DNA of 64,000 nt from Desulfovibrionaceae bacterium (GTDB lineage Bacteria > Desulfobacterota > Desulfovibrionia > Desulfovibrionales > Desulfovibrionaceae), in contig JACCQI010000002.1 of assembly GCA_015709315.1 (NCBI GenBank), positions 62,001 to 126,000 of the forward strand. The letters run 5' to 3'. The notes under the pieces were generated by a model, which was not told the DNA's origin, made no database searches, and saw only the letters and a list, made by a program, of their open reading frames with translations. The position numbers and the translations under genes are program-made. Shown in pieces: positions 52,304 through 64,000 of this stretch. Numbering within the stretch: position 1 is the first letter of the stretch; each line of letters begins with the position of its first letter.

Positions 52304-53143
52304 CTACGACATTTCCCGAGCTATGGTCAACGTCTGCATGGCAAGTTTCACTTCATGCAGCCTGTGGATGGGCACGCCCCTGGCCGCCAGGATGGCCGTG
52401 GCCGACATGGTGGCGTTGTGCCGCTCGTCCACGTCGAGCCCCAGCAGGTCCTGCCAGAGGCGCTTGTTGGACAGCCCCATGTACAGGGGAAATCCGAGCG
52501 CCTTGAACCGGTCGATGTCCCGCAGGATGGCCAGGTTGTGCTCAAGCGTCTTGCCGAACCCGATGCCGGGGTCCAGGACGATGCGGTCCTCGGGCAGCCC
52601 CGCCGCCGTCAGCTTGTCCAGGCGCTCCTCGAAAAAGGCCATGATCTCGGCCACCACGTCGTTGTAGCGCGGCGCGTCCTGCATAGTGCCGGGACGGCCC
52701 AGGGAGTGCATGAGCACGTAGCCCGGACGGTACTGGGCGACGACGTCGAGCAGCTCCGGCTCGAACAGGAATGCGGACACGTCGTTCACGATGTCCGCGC
52801 CCGCTTCAAGGGACTCGGCCGCCACGCGGGCCTTGTAGGTATCCACCGACACCACCGCGCCGAACTCGTTTCCGGCCAGTTCGCGGATGACGGGCAGGAC
52901 CCGGGCCAGTTCCTCCTCCTCGCTCACATGCTCGGCATACGGGCGGGTGGACTCCCCGCCCACGTCCAGGATGTGCGCGCCCTGGCGGGCAAGCTCAAGG
53001 CCGTGCGCCGCGCCCGATTCGGCGTCGGCGTGCGTGCCGCCGTCATAAAACGAGTCCGGGGTCACGTTGACAACCCCGGCAATGAAGAAGGGGGCCGGTC
53101 CCAAGACCTTGCCCCCCTTTACTATCCACTTTGTATCTTGCAT
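52304..53143 (-). CDS. folP: Dihydropteroate synthase
   Basis: This 279-residue TIM-barrel enzyme condenses p-aminobenzoate with the dihydropterin diphosphate in folate synthesis. GVVNVTPDSFYDGG is the signature loop 1, followed by VGGESTRPYAEHVSEEEE, VVSVDTYKARVA, VNDVSAF and DPGIGFGKTLEHN. Length is normal. The ATG lacks an obvious ribosome binding site, and the ftsH stop is 17 bases upstream. The next gene is cdaA, eight bases downstream; ftsH-folP adjacency is common in bacteria. Confidence 0.96.
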   Translation of the reverse strand: MQDTKWIVKGGKVLGPAPFFIAGVVNVTPDSFYDGGTHADAESGAAHGLELARQGAHILDVGGESTRPYAEHVSEEEELARVLPVIRELAGNEFGAVVSVDTYKARVAAESLEAGADIVNDVSAFLFEPELLDVVAQYRPGYVLMHSLGRPGTMQDAPRYNDVVAEIMAFFEERLDKLTAAGLPEDRIVLDPGIGFGKTLEHNLAILRDIDRFKALGFPLYMGLSNKRLWQDLLGLDVDERHNATMSATAILAARGVPIHRLHEVKLAMQTLTIAREMS

Positions 53144-53160
53144 TGTCTATATCGTTGCGC

Positions 53161-55200
<2,040 letters not shown>

Positions 55201-55337
55201 AGGAGGTTCCTCCGTGGATGTCGGGGTGCGACCGGCCTCGGCCGGGCCTTTCATCGCGGCGTCCGCGATATCAGTTTTTTAAAGTAATGCCGCTGGTTGA
55301 AAAATCAAGGGAATCGGCGAAAAAAGGTCCCGCAAAA

Positions 55338-56726
55338 TTACTTCAAACCGGCGAGCCACTGCTTGAGCGCCTCGATCTGCCCGGCCACCGAATCCGGGCC
55401 GGTGCCCCCGGGGGACGTGCGCCGCCTGACGGACGCCGCATAGTCGAGCACGCCGAAGACGTCCTCTTCGATTTCGTCGGAGAAACGCTTCAGTTCCGAA
55501 ATATCCAGATCCTCCAGGCCCACGCCCTTTTTCTCGGCATAGGCCACGGCCTCGCCGGTGATATGGTGCGCCTCGCGGAAGGGAACGCCCTTTGCGGCCA
55601 GGTAGTCGGCCAGCTCGGTGGCGTTGAGGAAGCCCCGCTTCACGGTTTCGAGCATCTTTTCCGGCACGAACTCGATCAGCCCGAGCATGTCGGCCATGAT
55701 GGAGAGCGACGCGCCGACCGTCTTGTCGGCGTCGAAGAAGGGCTCCTTGTCCTCCTGCATGTCCCGGTTGTAGGTCATGGGCAGCCCCTTGACCAGCACG
55801 AGCAGCCCCATGAGGGAGCCGACCACGCGCCCGGTCTTGCCGCGCATGAGTTCGCAGGCGTCCGGGTTCTTCTTCTGGGGCATGATGGACGAGCCGGTGG
55901 AGTACCTGTCGGGCAGCTTCACGTAGCCGAAATTGGGATTGGCCCAGATGATGATCTCCTCGCACAGCCGGGACAGATGGGCCATGACCAGGGAGGCGTC
56001 GAACACGGCCTCGAGCACGAAGTCGCGGTCGCTCACGGCGTCCATGGAATTGGCGAACACGGCCTCAACCCCCAGGTCGTCGGCCACGGCGCGGGGATTC
56101 ACCGGATGGGTGGTCCCGGCCAGGGCGGCGGCTCCCAGCGGCATGACCCGGACGCGCACAAGCGCGTCGGCCACCCGCTCGTGGTCCCGCTTGAACATCT
56201 GGGCGTAGGCCAGAAGATGATGGCCCAGCGTCACGGGCTGGGCGGGCTGGAAATGGGTGCAGCCGGGCAGCATGGTGTCGCGGTGCTCCCCGGCCCGGTC
56301 CACGAGCGCGGCGACCAGGGCGGCGAGCCGCTTCTGCCACTGGGCGAGCCGCGCGGCCACGTGCAGCCGGAAGTCGAGCGCCACCTGGTCGTTGCGAGAA
56401 CGCGCGGTATGGAGCTTGCCGCCCAGAGGTCCGATGATCTCGGTCAGCCGGGACTCGACGTTCATATGAACGTCCTCAAGCTCGGTCTTCCACTTGAACG
56501 CGCCGGATTCGATTTCAGCCCGGACCGCATCCAGGCCGTCGCAGATCGTCTGCGCCTCTTCCTCGGTCAGAAACCCCTGCATGGCCAGGACGCGGGCATG
56601 CGCCTGGGAGCCTCGGATATCCTCGGCATAGAGCCGCCAGTCAAAGGAAACGGATTCGGAGTACGCCTCCATGGACGCGGCGGTAGATTCGGCGAACCGC
56701 CCGCCCCACATCTTCTTCTTGGACAT
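55338..56726 (-). CDS. argH: Argininosuccinate lyase
   Basis: This 462-residue fumarase-superfamily enzyme performs the last step of arginine synthesis. [20 protein letters not shown] opens the sequence, [16 protein letters not shown] follows, and the signature [23 protein letters not shown] carries the catalytic Ser loop. [18 protein letters not shown] [19 protein letters not shown] provides the general-base region. It starts three bases after the argG stop. No strong terminator was found before ftsH. Confidence 0.96.
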   Translation of the reverse strand: MSKKKMWGGRFAESTAASMEAYSESVSFDWRLYAEDIRGSQAHARVLAMQGFLTEEEAQTICDGLDAVRAEIESGAFKWKTELEDVHMNVESRLTEIIGPLGGKLHTARSRNDQVALDFRLHVAARLAQWQKRLAALVAALVDRAGEHRDTMLPGCTHFQPAQPVTLGHHLLAYAQMFKRDHERVADALVRVRVMPLGAAALAGTTHPVNPRAVADDLGVEAVFANSMDAVSDRDFVLEAVFDASLVMAHLSRLCEEIIIWANPNFGYVKLPDRYSTGSSIMPQKKNPDACELMRGKTGRVVGSLMGLLVLVKGLPMTYNRDMQEDKEPFFDADKTVGASLSIMADMLGLIEFVPEKMLETVKRGFLNATELADYLAAKGVPFREAHHITGEAVAYAEKKGVGLEDLDISELKRFSDEIEEDVFGVLDYAASVRRRTSPGGTGPDSVAGQIEALKQWLAGLK

Positions 56727-56729
56727 AAG

Positions 56730-57962
56730 TTACTCGCAGATGTCTTCGGATTCCTTGCCGCCCCACTTGGACTGCTGCATCCGGCCCTTGAGCCTGAGGC
56801 CCACCAGCTTGATGAAGCCCGCGGCGTCGGCCTGGTCGTACACGTAATCTTCCTCAAAGGTGGCCAGTTCCGGGTTGTACAGCGAAAACGGCGACTTGCG
56901 CCCAAGCGGCACGCAGTTGCCCTTGTACAGTTTCAGGCGCACGGTGCCGGTCACCTTTTCCTGTGACTTGTCGATCATGGCCTGGAGCGCCTCGCGTTCG
57001 GGCGAGAACCAGTATCCATAGTACACCATTTCGGCGTAACGGGGAATCAGCGAATCGCGCAGGTGCATCATCTCGCGGTCCATGCACAGCCCTTCCAGGT
57101 CGCGGTGGGCGGCGGCCAGAATGGTGCCGCCGGGGGTCTCGTACACGCCGCGCGACTTCATGCCCACGAAACGGTTCTCCACCATGTCGATGCGTCCGAT
57201 GCCGTGCTTGCCGCCCAGCTCGTTGAGCTTGGCCAGAAGCGCGGCCGGGGAATACTTGGTGGAATTGATGGCAATGGGATCGCCCGCCTCGAAATCGATG
57301 GAAATCTCCTCGGACTCGTCCGGGCACCGCTCAAGCGGGGTGATGTTCCGGTAGCAGTCCGGGCCGGGCGCGTTCCACGGGTCCTCCAGTTCGCCGCCCT
57401 CGAACGAGGTGTGCAGCAGGTTGGCGTCGATGGACCACGGCTTCTTGCGGCTGACCGGAATGGGAATGTCGTTGGCCTGGGCGAACTCCATGAGGTCGGT
57501 GCGGGACTTCAGATCCCACTCGCGCCAGGGGGCTATGGTCGTCAGCCGGGGATTGAGGGCCATGGTGGCCAGCTCGAACCGGACCTGGTCGTTGCCCTTG
57601 CCGGTGGCGCCATGGGCCACGGCCTGGGCGCCCTCCATCTCGGCGATCTCGACCATGCGCTTGGAGATCAGCGGCCGGGCGATGGCCGTGCCGAGCAGGT
57701 AGCGCCCCTCGTACAGGGCGTTGGCCCGGAACATGGGGAACACGTAATCGCGCACGAATTCCTCGCGCAGGTCCTCGACGTACGCCTTGACCGCGCCGGT
57801 GGACAGCGCCTTGTCTTCGATGCCGTCCATCTCCTCGCCCTGGCCGAGGTCGGCGGTCATGGTGACCACGTCGCACTTATAGTTGTTCTTGATCCACTTG
57901 AGTATGATGGAGGTGTCCAGCCCGCCGGAGTAGGCCAGCACGACCTTGTCGATTTTCTGCAT
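56730..57962 (-). CDS. argG: Argininosuccinate synthase
   Basis: This 410-residue N-type ATP pyrophosphatase joins citrulline and aspartate. [19 protein letters not shown] is the PP-loop, followed by [15 protein letters not shown], the segment [20 protein letters not shown] and [17 protein letters not shown]. The ATG before [10 protein letters not shown] (57962) is chosen; a longer frame to 58184 would overlap argF. GAGGA lies about nine bases upstream. It is the middle gene of argF-argG-argH. Confidence 0.96.
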   Translation of the reverse strand: MQKIDKVVLAYSGGLDTSIILKWIKNNYKCDVVTMTADLGQGEEMDGIEDKALSTGAVKAYVEDLREEFVRDYVFPMFRANALYEGRYLLGTAIARPLISKRMVEIAEMEGAQAVAHGATGKGNDQVRFELATMALNPRLTTIAPWREWDLKSRTDLMEFAQANDIPIPVSRKKPWSIDANLLHTSFEGGELEDPWNAPGPDCYRNITPLERCPDESEEISIDFEAGDPIAINSTKYSPAALLAKLNELGGKHGIGRIDMVENRFVGMKSRGVYETPGGTILAAAHRDLEGLCMDREMMHLRDSLIPRYAEMVYYGYWFSPEREALQAMIDKSQEKVTGTVRLKLYKGNCVPLGRKSPFSLYNPELATFEEDYVYDQADAAGFIKLVGLRLKGRMQQSKWGGKESEDICE

Positions 57963-57990
57963 ATCTTGATTCCTCGCTGCTTGGCTCGGC

Positions 57991-58890
57991 TTAGGTGTAA
58001 ATCCATTCCAGAATGGCCTTCTGCATGTGCAGCCGGTTCTCGGCCTGATCCCAGACGATGGAGGCCGGGGATTCGAACACGGCCTCGGAAACCTCCTCGC
58101 CGCGATGAACGGGCAGGCAGTGCATGAACTTGGCGTCCGGGGCCGCCTTGGCCATGAGCGCCTCATCGACCATGTAGTCGGCAAAGGCGGCTTCGCGCTT
58201 CTTCTGCTCCTCTTCCTGGCCCATGGACGCCCACACGTCGGTATTGACGTAGTGCGCGCCGGCCACGGCCCTGGCCGGGTCGCGAACCAATGTCACCCTG
58301 GCACCGGCGTTGACGCCCGCGTCCAGGATGGCCGGATCGGGATCGTATCCCTCGGGGCAGGCCAGCATCAGTTCGTAGCCGAAAGTCGCCGAACCGTTGA
58401 TGAAGGAATGGGCCATATTGTTGCCGTCGCCCACCCAGGCCACCTTGAGTTCGGCCAGATTCGGAGTGCGCTCGTACATGGTGAGCATGTCCGCCATGAT
58501 CTGGCAGGGATGGAATTCGTCGGTCAGCGCGTTGACCACCGGGATGTCGCCATATTCGACCAGGGTTTCGAGCTTCTCCTGCCCGAAGGTCCGCACAATG
58601 AGGCCGTCGGCGTAGCGCGACAGCACGCGGGCCGTGTCCTTGAGCGGCTCGCTGCGCCCCAGTTGGGAATCGCGGGCCGCGATGAAGACCGGGTCGCCGC
58701 CGAGCTGGCGCACGCCCACCTCAAAGGAAACACGGGTCCGTGTGGACGCCTTCTCGAAAATCAGCAACAGGGTTTTTCCGGCCAGGAGATCGGTCCTGAT
58801 GCCGTTGTCCTTCATCTCCTTGGCCCTTGCCAGGACCTGCCGGGCTTCATCCTTGGGCATGTCCGATATGGTCAAAAAATGCTTGGGCAT
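57991..58890 (-). CDS. argF: Ornithine carbamoyltransferase
   Basis: This 299-residue enzyme uses carbamoyl phosphate to convert ornithine to citrulline. The carbamoyl-phosphate loop [15 protein letters not shown] (STRTR) is at about residue 50. [14 protein letters not shown] follows, and the ornithine site is [19 protein letters not shown] (HCLP). [12 protein letters not shown] is also diagnostic. It is the first gene of the arginine operon. GGAG lies 11 bases before the ATG in the AT-rich leader (58891-59014), but no convincing promoter pair or ARG box could be drawn. Confidence 0.96.
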   Translation of the reverse strand: MPKHFLTISDMPKDEARQVLARAKEMKDNGIRTDLLAGKTLLLIFEKASTRTRVSFEVGVRQLGGDPVFIAARDSQLGRSEPLKDTARVLSRYADGLIVRTFGQEKLETLVEYGDIPVVNALTDEFHPCQIMADMLTMYERTPNLAELKVAWVGDGNNMAHSFINGSATFGYELMLACPEGYDPDPAILDAGVNAGARVTLVRDPARAVAGAHYVNTDVWASMGQEEEQKKREAAFADYMVDEALMAKAAPDAKFMHCLPVHRGEEVSEAVFESPASIVWDQAENRLHMQKAILEWIYT

Positions 58891-59014
58891 CGTCTGCTTA
58901 CTCCATCAATAATAATGCCGGATTGAACGAAAGAGAGAAATCCTGGCCCATATTGATATGAATGTAAAGAAATTTGGCCGACCAAAACGGCGGCGTATAA
59001 AGCGGGACGGGCGA

Positions 59015-60172
59015 TCAGGGCTCCATGCTGCCGATATACATGACGCCGCCGAATTTCAGGCGGCGGATGACCAGCGGCTTGATGGAATCCCCGTTCTGGT
59101 CGAACTGGATGGTCCCGGTCACGCCCCTGTAGCCCGAAGTGGCGGCCAAAGCGTCCCGAATCCGCGCGGGTTCCAGGCTCCCGGCCCTTTCGATGGCTTC
59201 CCTGAGCACCATGAAACTGTCGTAGCACAGGGCTATCGAATCCTCTGGCATGGGGCCGACCCGTTTCTCGAACAGATCGACGAATGACCTGGACTCGGGG
59301 GTATCGACCCACCGGCTCCAATGGCCGGAATAATAGATGCCGTCGGCCTTGGACCCGATGTAGTCGTACATCCTGACGCCGATGCCGTCCCCGCTGACCA
59401 GCGCGGACCGGAGGCCGTACCCCCTCGCCCGGCCGAACAATTCGGACACGTCGGCGAACCCGCCCGGCACGAACAGGACATCCGGCTTGTGCCGCGCCGC
59501 CTCGCGCAGGAGGGAATCGGCGTTCAGGGATTCGGCCTCGTACTCCCCGCGCCAGACCACCCTGCCGCCCCGCTGCCGGAAGGCAACAGAGAACACCTCG
59601 GCCAGCCCCTTGCTGTAGGTCCGGCCCATGTCCACCAGGACCACGGCGGTTTCGGCGTTGAGGTTCTCACGGACGAAACGGGCCAAGCCGCTCCCCTGGA
59701 AGGAATCCGTGAAGCAGATGCGAAAAATGAAGTCGCCCACCCGGGTCACCGCTTCGTTGGTGGACATGTGCGAAATCATCGGGATTTGGGCCTGCTGGAG
59801 AACCTCGGCCAGGGCCAGGGAATGGGCACTCCAGTTGCACCCGACCACGGCCACGGCCCCCGCCTCCACAGCCTGCCGCCCGGCTTCGGCGCTGCCCTCG
59901 GGGGTGCCTTGGTTATCGAATTCCAGCAGCCGGACCGGACGCCCGAGGATGCCGCCCTGCTCGTTGATGCGGGCCACGGCGAACCGCGCCCCGTCGAAGG
60001 ACACCACGTTGGACGCCCCGGCCTTGCCGGTCTTGGCCGTGATCATGGCCAGCAGGACCTCGTCCGCCGCCCGCACCAGGGATCCGGACGCGGACAAAAA
60101 GGCCGCGCACAGCACCAGGCACAGCCATCGTGCGGCCACCTGCAATCCTGAACCAATGGGGGCTTCAGGCAT
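59015..60172 (-). CDS. Periplasmic branched-chain amino-acid-type (Peripla_BP_6) binding protein
   Basis: This 385-residue protein has a signal peptide (hydrophobic ARWLCLVLCAAFLSASGSLV, cleaved near VRAADEVLL) and a two-lobed type I periplasmic binding fold. GAVAVVGCNWSAHSLALAEVLQQ and PMISHMSTNEAVTR correspond to the LIVBP ligand-contact loops, FRICFTDSFQG to the hinge, and YDSFMVLREAIERAG and GYRGVTGTIQFDQNGD to the end. GGAG precedes the ATG at six bases. No LIV permease or ATPase gene is adjacent, so it may feed a remote transporter or act as a sensor. Ligand is not predictable by eye. Confidence 0.88.
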   Translation of the reverse strand: MPEAPIGSGLQVAARWLCLVLCAAFLSASGSLVRAADEVLLAMITAKTGKAGASNVVSFDGARFAVARINEQGGILGRPVRLLEFDNQGTPEGSAEAGRQAVEAGAVAVVGCNWSAHSLALAEVLQQAQIPMISHMSTNEAVTRVGDFIFRICFTDSFQGSGLARFVRENLNAETAVVLVDMGRTYSKGLAEVFSVAFRQRGGRVVWRGEYEAESLNADSLLREAARHKPDVLFVPGGFADVSELFGRARGYGLRSALVSGDGIGVRMYDYIGSKADGIYYSGHWSRWVDTPESRSFVDLFEKRVGPMPEDSIALCYDSFMVLREAIERAGSLEPARIRDALAATSGYRGVTGTIQFDQNGDSIKPLVIRRLKFGGVMYIGSMEP

Positions 60173-60284
60173 ACCACGCTCCAGCTTATATAGACAACGG
60201 GATAATCACCACGTGATCATATATAAAACCGGACAGGAATCAAGCCTCTTATTGAACGGATGGGAAACGGCGGGAAGACGGCCG

Positions 60285-60737
60285 TCAGGCGGCGGTTTCC
60301 AGGACCGCCCTGTCCACGGCGGCGTCGGTCAGGTCGAACATGGCCGCACCGTGGTCGTGCCCGGCCAGATGGAGGATGCCGTGGGCCAGCAGGCGGGCCA
60401 GATGGGCCACGGGTTCCTGCCCGTAGAGCGCGGTCTCGCGGGCCAGGGTGTCCACGGACAGGACGAGTTCGCCCAGGTCGCCGCCCTCCTCGTCCGAGGC
60501 AGGACCCGCGCCGCCGTCCCCGGCCGGGAAGCTCAAGACGTTGGTGGGTCCGGTGCGGCCGAGGAATTCCGCGTTGACCGCCGCGATGTCCCTGTCGTCG
60601 GCAAGGGTCAGGGCAAAGGTGCGCCCGGAAAGGCCCAAGGCGTCCAGCAAGATGGCGCAGAGCGCGGACATCTCCCTGCGCGACAGGGGAAAACGGGGGT
60701 CGAGCCGGGTGGCGTTGACGATTCTCACTGCATCCAT
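60285..60737 (-). CDS. ybeY: Endoribonuclease YbeY
   Basis: This 150-residue metalloprotein functions in 16S rRNA 3'-end maturation and ribosome quality control. The metal site H-G-x-L-H-L-x-G-x-D-H appears as LAHGILHLAGHDHG. The upstream beta segment GRTGPTNVLSFPA is typical (RGKDKPTDVLSFP-like). It has an insertion of about ten residues, rich in Gly, Asp and Glu (DGGAGPASDEEGGD), compared with short YbeY proteins. The ATG lies two bases after the phoH stop; the phoH-ybeY pair is highly conserved. Confidence 0.92.
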   Translation of the reverse strand: MDAVRIVNATRLDPRFPLSRREMSALCAILLDALGLSGRTFALTLADDRDIAAVNAEFLGRTGPTNVLSFPAGDGGAGPASDEEGGDLGELVLSVDTLARETALYGQEPVAHLARLLAHGILHLAGHDHGAAMFDLTDAAVDRAVLETAA

Positions 60738-60739
60738 GG

Positions 60740-61714
60740 CTAGTTGCCGCCCGCCTCGTGCCGGTCGTAGGCCTTGACGATGCGGCCCACCAGGGGATGG
60801 CGGATGACGTCGTTCTCGTCAAAGGCGACGAACCGGATACCGTCGGTGCCCTCCAGGATGGACCGGGCGTGCAGCAGGCCGGACCGGGCCTGGCTGGGCA
60901 GGTCGATCTGGGTGACGTCGCCGGTGACCACGGCCTTGGAGCCGAAGCCCAGCCGGGTCAGGAACATCTTCATCTGCTCGGGCGTGGTGTTCTGGGCCTC
61001 GTCCAGAATGATGAAGGAATCGTTGAGGGTCCGGCCGCGCATGAAGGCCAGCGGAGCCACCTCGATGACGCCGGTTTCCTGGTAGTCCTGCACCTTGGTG
61101 AAATCGAGCATGTCGTGCAGGGCGTCGTACAGGGGCCGCAGGTAGGGATTGATCTTTTCCGCCAGGTCGCCGGGGAGAAAGCCGAGCTTCTCGCCCGCCT
61201 CCACGGCCGGGCGGGTGAGCACGATGCGCTTGACCTCGCGCCGGACCATCGCGCCCACGGCCATGGCCACGGCCAGGTAGGTCTTGCCCGTGCCCGCCGG
61301 GCCGATGCCGAACGTCAAATCCGACTCGCGGATGGCGTCCAGGTACGTGCGCTGGTTGACGGTCTTGGGCGACACGGTGCGCTTGCCCGAGGTGGCGTAC
61401 ACGTCGCCCTTGAAGATTTCGTCCACGTCGGCGGACGGGGTCCGTTCCAGAATGCGGCAGGCGAAATCCACGTCCTGGGGCTGCACGTTCCTGCCCTTCT
61501 TGAGCATGGCATAGAGCTGGGAAAGGACCTGGGCGGCCAAGCCGGACTTCGGCCCGTCCCCTTCGGGGGCGTTGATGGTCACGGTGCTGCCCCGGCTTTC
61601 GATGCCCAGGCCGAGCCGCTCGCCCAGCAGCTTCAGGTGCTGGTTCTGCGGTCCGAAAAGCTGACTGGCCAGATGGCCGTCGTCGAATTCAAGCTTGGTG
61701 GCGGACAGTTTCAT
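60740..61714 (-). CDS. PhoH-family ATPase
   Basis: This 324-residue cytosolic P-loop protein (PhoL type) pairs with YbeY. It has an N-terminal KH-like region, then [22 protein letters not shown] (Walker A), the conserved [77 protein letters not shown] (Walker B and motif III) and [23 protein letters not shown] just before the ATG is an excellent ribosome binding site. PhoH proteins are linked to RNA metabolism and phosphate stress in some bacteria. Confidence 0.94.
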   Translation of the reverse strand: MKLSATKLEFDDGHLASQLFGPQNQHLKLLGERLGLGIESRGSTVTINAPEGDGPKSGLAAQVLSQLYAMLKKGRNVQPQDVDFACRILERTPSADVDEIFKGDVYATSGKRTVSPKTVNQRTYLDAIRESDLTFGIGPAGTGKTYLAVAMAVGAMVRREVKRIVLTRPAVEAGEKLGFLPGDLAEKINPYLRPLYDALHDMLDFTKVQDYQETGVIEVAPLAFMRGRTLNDSFIILDEAQNTTPEQMKMFLTRLGFGSKAVVTGDVTQIDLPSQARSGLLHARSILEGTDGIRFVAFDENDVIRHPLVGRIVKAYDRHEAGGN

Positions 61715-61723
61715 TTCCTCCGG

Positions 61724-62488
61724 TTAGCCCTTGGAGCGCAGGAACATCCATTTGCACGCCCTGCGCTCAAGGATATTGGCGACCTCGTAGAGGGCCGCGC
61801 CCATGATGGACATGCCCAGGATGCCCGTGAACATGGTCAGGTAATCCATAGCCCCCCAGGCGTCCATGATCATATACCCCAGGCCGCGGGTTGTGGCAAA
61901 GGACTCCACGAAAAAGAGCACGGCCACGGACACGCCCGTTCCCAGCCTGAGCGCCGTGAACCCGTGCGGCAGGGCCGCGGGCAGCAGGACCTCGCGCAGC
62001 ACGTCCGTGCGCGAGCCGCCGAGCGACCGGACCGAATCGAAATACTTGGGGTGGATGGAGCGCACCCCGTCCCTGGTGGTGACCAGAATCTGGTAGCCCA
62101 GGATGAGCGCGATCATCACGATCTTGGACCCGTCGCCCAGGCCGAGCAGAAGCAGGAAGACCGGCAGGAGCACGATCTTGGGCACCGGGTAGGTCAGGAA
62201 CACGAAGGGGGCCAGGACCGCGTCCACCCGCTTCATGAAGCCCATGACCAGCCCCAGGGGAAAGGCCGTGATCCAGGCGAGGGCCATGCCCGCCGTGGCC
62301 CGCCAGGCGCTGGCCATGAAGTGCTCCCAGAACCTGCCGGTCGTCATGGCCCGGGCAAGGGCGGCCACGGCGTCCTCGGGGTGCGGCAGGATGACGCCGC
62401 CCAGCGCCAGGGCCGCCGCCTTCCACAACAGCCCCATGACCAGGATCACCGCCCCGTACCGGAGGACCGACTTGAAAAAGCCTACCAT
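61724..62488 (-). CDS. NitT/TauT-type ABC transporter permease
   Basis: This 254-residue inner-membrane protein has about six helices. The EAA loop for ATPase coupling is DSVRSLGGSRTDVLREVLLPAALP (EAA-x3-G-like). YPVPKIVLLPVFLLLLGLGDGSKI is typical of SsuC/TauC permeases. The ATG at 62488 overlaps the ATPase gene by seven bases. It is the last gene of a three-gene importer for an unidentified solute such as a sulfonate, nitrate, pyrimidine precursor or aromatic compound. Confidence 0.92.
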   Translation of the reverse strand: MVGFFKSVLRYGAVILVMGLLWKAAALALGGVILPHPEDAVAALARAMTTGRFWEHFMASAWRATAGMALAWITAFPLGLVMGFMKRVDAVLAPFVFLTYPVPKIVLLPVFLLLLGLGDGSKIVMIALILGYQILVTTRDGVRSIHPKYFDSVRSLGGSRTDVLREVLLPAALPHGFTALRLGTGVSVAVLFFVESFATTRGLGYMIMDAWGAMDYLTMFTGILGMSIMGAALYEVANILERRACKWMFLRSKG

Positions 62489-63216
62489 ACGTCCTCCACG
62501 GTGTGCCGAATGTCCTTGAGCAGGGAAAAACACGCCTCGGTGTCGCGGATGTTGGCGTCGCCGAAGCCGGGATTGTCGAAGAACGCCACCGGATGGGCCG
62601 GACGGCCGGACATGACCATGATCCGCTTGCCGAGCATGACCGCCTCCTCCAGGGAGTGGGTCACCAGCACGTAGGGAATCCGGCGCTTGCGCCAGACGTC
62701 GAGCAGGGTGCGCTGCAATTGCTCGCGGGTCAGGGCGTCCAGGGAGGAGAACGGCTCGTCCAGCAGCATCAGCCGGGGGCTGGTGACAAAGGCGCGGGCG
62801 ATGGCCACCCGCTGCTGCTCGCCGCCGCTCAGGTTGGCGGGATAGTCCAGGTCCCGGCCGGTGATGCCCAACTCGGCGAGCTGGGCGCGGGCCTTTTCCC
62901 GACGCTCGGCCCGGCCCGTGCCGTGCAGTTTCAGACCCAGGGCCACGTTGTCGATGACCGTGCGCCACGGCAGCAGGCCGTAGTCCTGGAGAATGATCGA
63001 GATGTCCGGGGTCGGCCGGGTCACGGACGCGCCCCTGAGCAACACCCGCCCGGCGTCGGGCGAGGACAGGCCGCCCAGCAGGTAGAGCAGCGAGGTCTTG
63101 CCGCAGCCGGACGGGCCGACCACGGCCAGAGTCTCCTCTTGCCCCAGGTCAAAGGATACGTCCTCGAGCACGGCCTTGCCGCCATAGGACTTGTACAGGA
63201 ATTCGGCGGTCAGCAT
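62482..63216 (-). CDS. NitT/TauT-type ABC transporter ATPase
   Basis: This 244-residue cytosolic ATPase has Walker A VGPSGCGKTSLLYLLGGL, Q-loop ILQDYGLLPWRTVIDNV, signature LSGGEQQRVAIARAFV, Walker B LMLLDEPFSSLDALTRE and H-loop VLVTHSLEEAV. All catalytic elements are intact. QDYGLLPW is common in the SsuB/TauB group. It starts three bases after the binding-protein stop and overlaps the permease gene by seven bases. Confidence 0.94.
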   Translation of the reverse strand: MLTAEFLYKSYGGKAVLEDVSFDLGQEETLAVVGPSGCGKTSLLYLLGGLSSPDAGRVLLRGASVTRPTPDISIILQDYGLLPWRTVIDNVALGLKLHGTGRAERREKARAQLAELGITGRDLDYPANLSGGEQQRVAIARAFVTSPRLMLLDEPFSSLDALTREQLQRTLLDVWRKRRIPYVLVTHSLEEAVMLGKRIMVMSGRPAHPVAFFDNPGFGDANIRDTEACFSLLKDIRHTVEDVW

Positions 63217-63219
63217 CGG

Positions 63220-64000
63220 CTAGGGCGCGATCGGGGACAGGGCCACGGTGTCGGGTACCCGGGTCTTGAGCAATCCCTTGGCCAACATCCAGTCCTGGAC
63301 CTCGGCCAGTTCGGCGGCGGAGGGAAGGTCGGCCATGGGATAGGGGTAAATCGGGAAATCCGCCACCAGCGGCTTGGGAATCCGGCCGGTCTCGGCCATG
63401 AGCGAACGGTACGCCTCGGGGTTCTCCCTGATCCGGGCGACCGCCTCCTCGTAGGCCGCCACGAAACGCAGGTAGTCCCTGCCGCTGTTGGCAAAATACT
63501 TCTCGTGCAAACAGAGCACGGTCAGCGGGATGTCCAGGTTCTCGGCCGTGGCCAGAGTCGCCCCGCCCTTGAGCCGGGCCAGGGACAGAAGCGGCTCGGG
63601 CAGGAGCGCGCAGTCGATCTGGTTGGTCAAAAGCATCTGAAGCCGGATGGGCAGCTTCTTGATTTCAACCTGCTCGAAATGGCCGCGTTCCACGCCGAGG
63701 CTGTCCGTCATCTTATCGGCCAGGAATTCCATGACCGTGGACCTGGACAGGCCGAACTTGCCGCCCTTCACGCCCGCCAGATCCTTGTTGCGGTTCTCCG
63801 GGGAGAGCGCGAAGCCGAACATGGGATAGCCGGGCGTGGTCCGCCAGGAAGTCAGGGCGATCCGCATGGGCACGTTGCGGCTGATGAGCAGGTAGGTGGC
63901 CACAAGGTCGCCGAAATAGCCGTCGATCTGGCCGGCCTGCATGGCCGTGTCCCGTTCCAGGGCGGACATGAACTTGACCAGTTCCACGTCCAGGCCGTGC
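63220..64000 (-). CDS. ABC importer substrate-binding protein, NMT1/SsuA-like (5' end outside window)
   Basis: The frame is open to the right edge: the minus strand reads HGLDVELVKFMSALERD-, so the start and any signal peptide lie beyond 64000. About 259 residues are visible. The fold is a type II periplasmic binding protein: AMQAGQIDGYFGDLVATYLLIS, GGKFGLSRSTVMEFLADKM, LPIRLQMLLTNQIDCALLPEP and GRDYLRFVAAYEEAV are typical of the NMT1/SsuA family. It is co-transcribed with the downstream ATPase and permease. The ligand is not deducible. Confidence 0.88.
   Translation of the reverse strand, partial: HGLDVELVKFMSALERDTAMQAGQIDGYFGDLVATYLLISRNVPMRIALTSWRTTPGYPMFGFALSPENRNKDLAGVKGGKFGLSRSTVMEFLADKMTDSLGVERGHFEQVEIKKLPIRLQMLLTNQIDCALLPEPLLSLARLKGGATLATAENLDIPLTVLCLHEKYFANSGRDYLRFVAAYEEAVARIRENPEAYRSLMAETGRIPKPLVADFPIYPYPMADLPSAAELAEVQDWMLAKGLLKTRVPDTVALSPIAP

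Overview
The window looks like a chromosomal segment of a GC-rich, Gram-negative, anaerobic desulfobacterium, most likely of the Desulfovibrio/Pseudodesulfovibrio group. The reasons are a complex I locus without the NADH-oxidising subunits, a bacterial ComB-type phosphatase, a single-cluster ferredoxin, a LAB_N/ArnC-like lipid A neighbourhood and a short-form ThiC in a thiSGHFEC operon. This placement is inference from gene content and family resemblance, not from a marker gene.

Layout. 1-4.9 kb: partial TrkH potassium channel, shikimate kinase, a YchF-like GTPase, a ferredoxin, a degenerate HsdR-N protein, a DUF169 protein and a 52-residue zinc-ribbon protein. 5.3-8.9 kb: a compact four-gene cassette (SxtJ-like membrane protein, DUF5989 peptide, NodU/CmcH carbamoyltransferase, SGNH hydrolase) that matches the sxtI-J-K-L module of saxitoxin clusters in gene content. 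It looks lower in GC than its surroundings and is followed by an IS110-type transposase remnant. 9.4-21.2 kb: one long minus-strand nuo operon (A,B,C,D,H,I,J,K, an MrpD-like subunit, a small membrane protein, an L-like subunit, M, N) with no NuoE/F/G. 21.5-28.3 kb: a receiver-PAS-GGDEF protein paired with ComB, then envelope sugar and lipid genes (UDP-glucuronate decarboxylase, GT4, PAP2 phosphatase, GT2, LAB_N, TVP38). 28.4 kb: initiator tRNA-Met with promoter and terminator. 28.8-37.6 kb: a small secreted protein, a YbhGFSR-type ABC exporter, a fusion of an FKBP-like domain with a degenerate methyltransferase, and a dCache adenylate cyclase.

37.7-42.6 kb: the thiS-G-H-F-E-C operon behind a TPP riboswitch with an intrinsic attenuator. 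42.7-55.2 kb: a zinc-ribbon/coiled-coil protein on the plus strand, then a long minus-strand run ftsH-folP-cdaA-cdaR-glmM-galU-(hypothetical)-priA-ompH-(SH3 protein). This run links c-di-AMP synthesis to UDP-GlcNAc and UDP-glucose precursor supply and envelope quality control. 55.3-58.9 kb: argF-argG-argH. 59-64 kb: a branched-chain amino-acid-type periplasmic binding protein, phoH-ybeY, and a NitT/Tau-type ABC importer running off the right edge.

Most of the window is ordinary core metabolism. The parts that merit attention are the sxt-like carbamoylation cassette with its IS110 scar, the NADH-module-less complex I with four antiporter-like subunits (one lacking the TM7 lysine), the FKBP-methyltransferase chimera, and several small or degenerate proteins.
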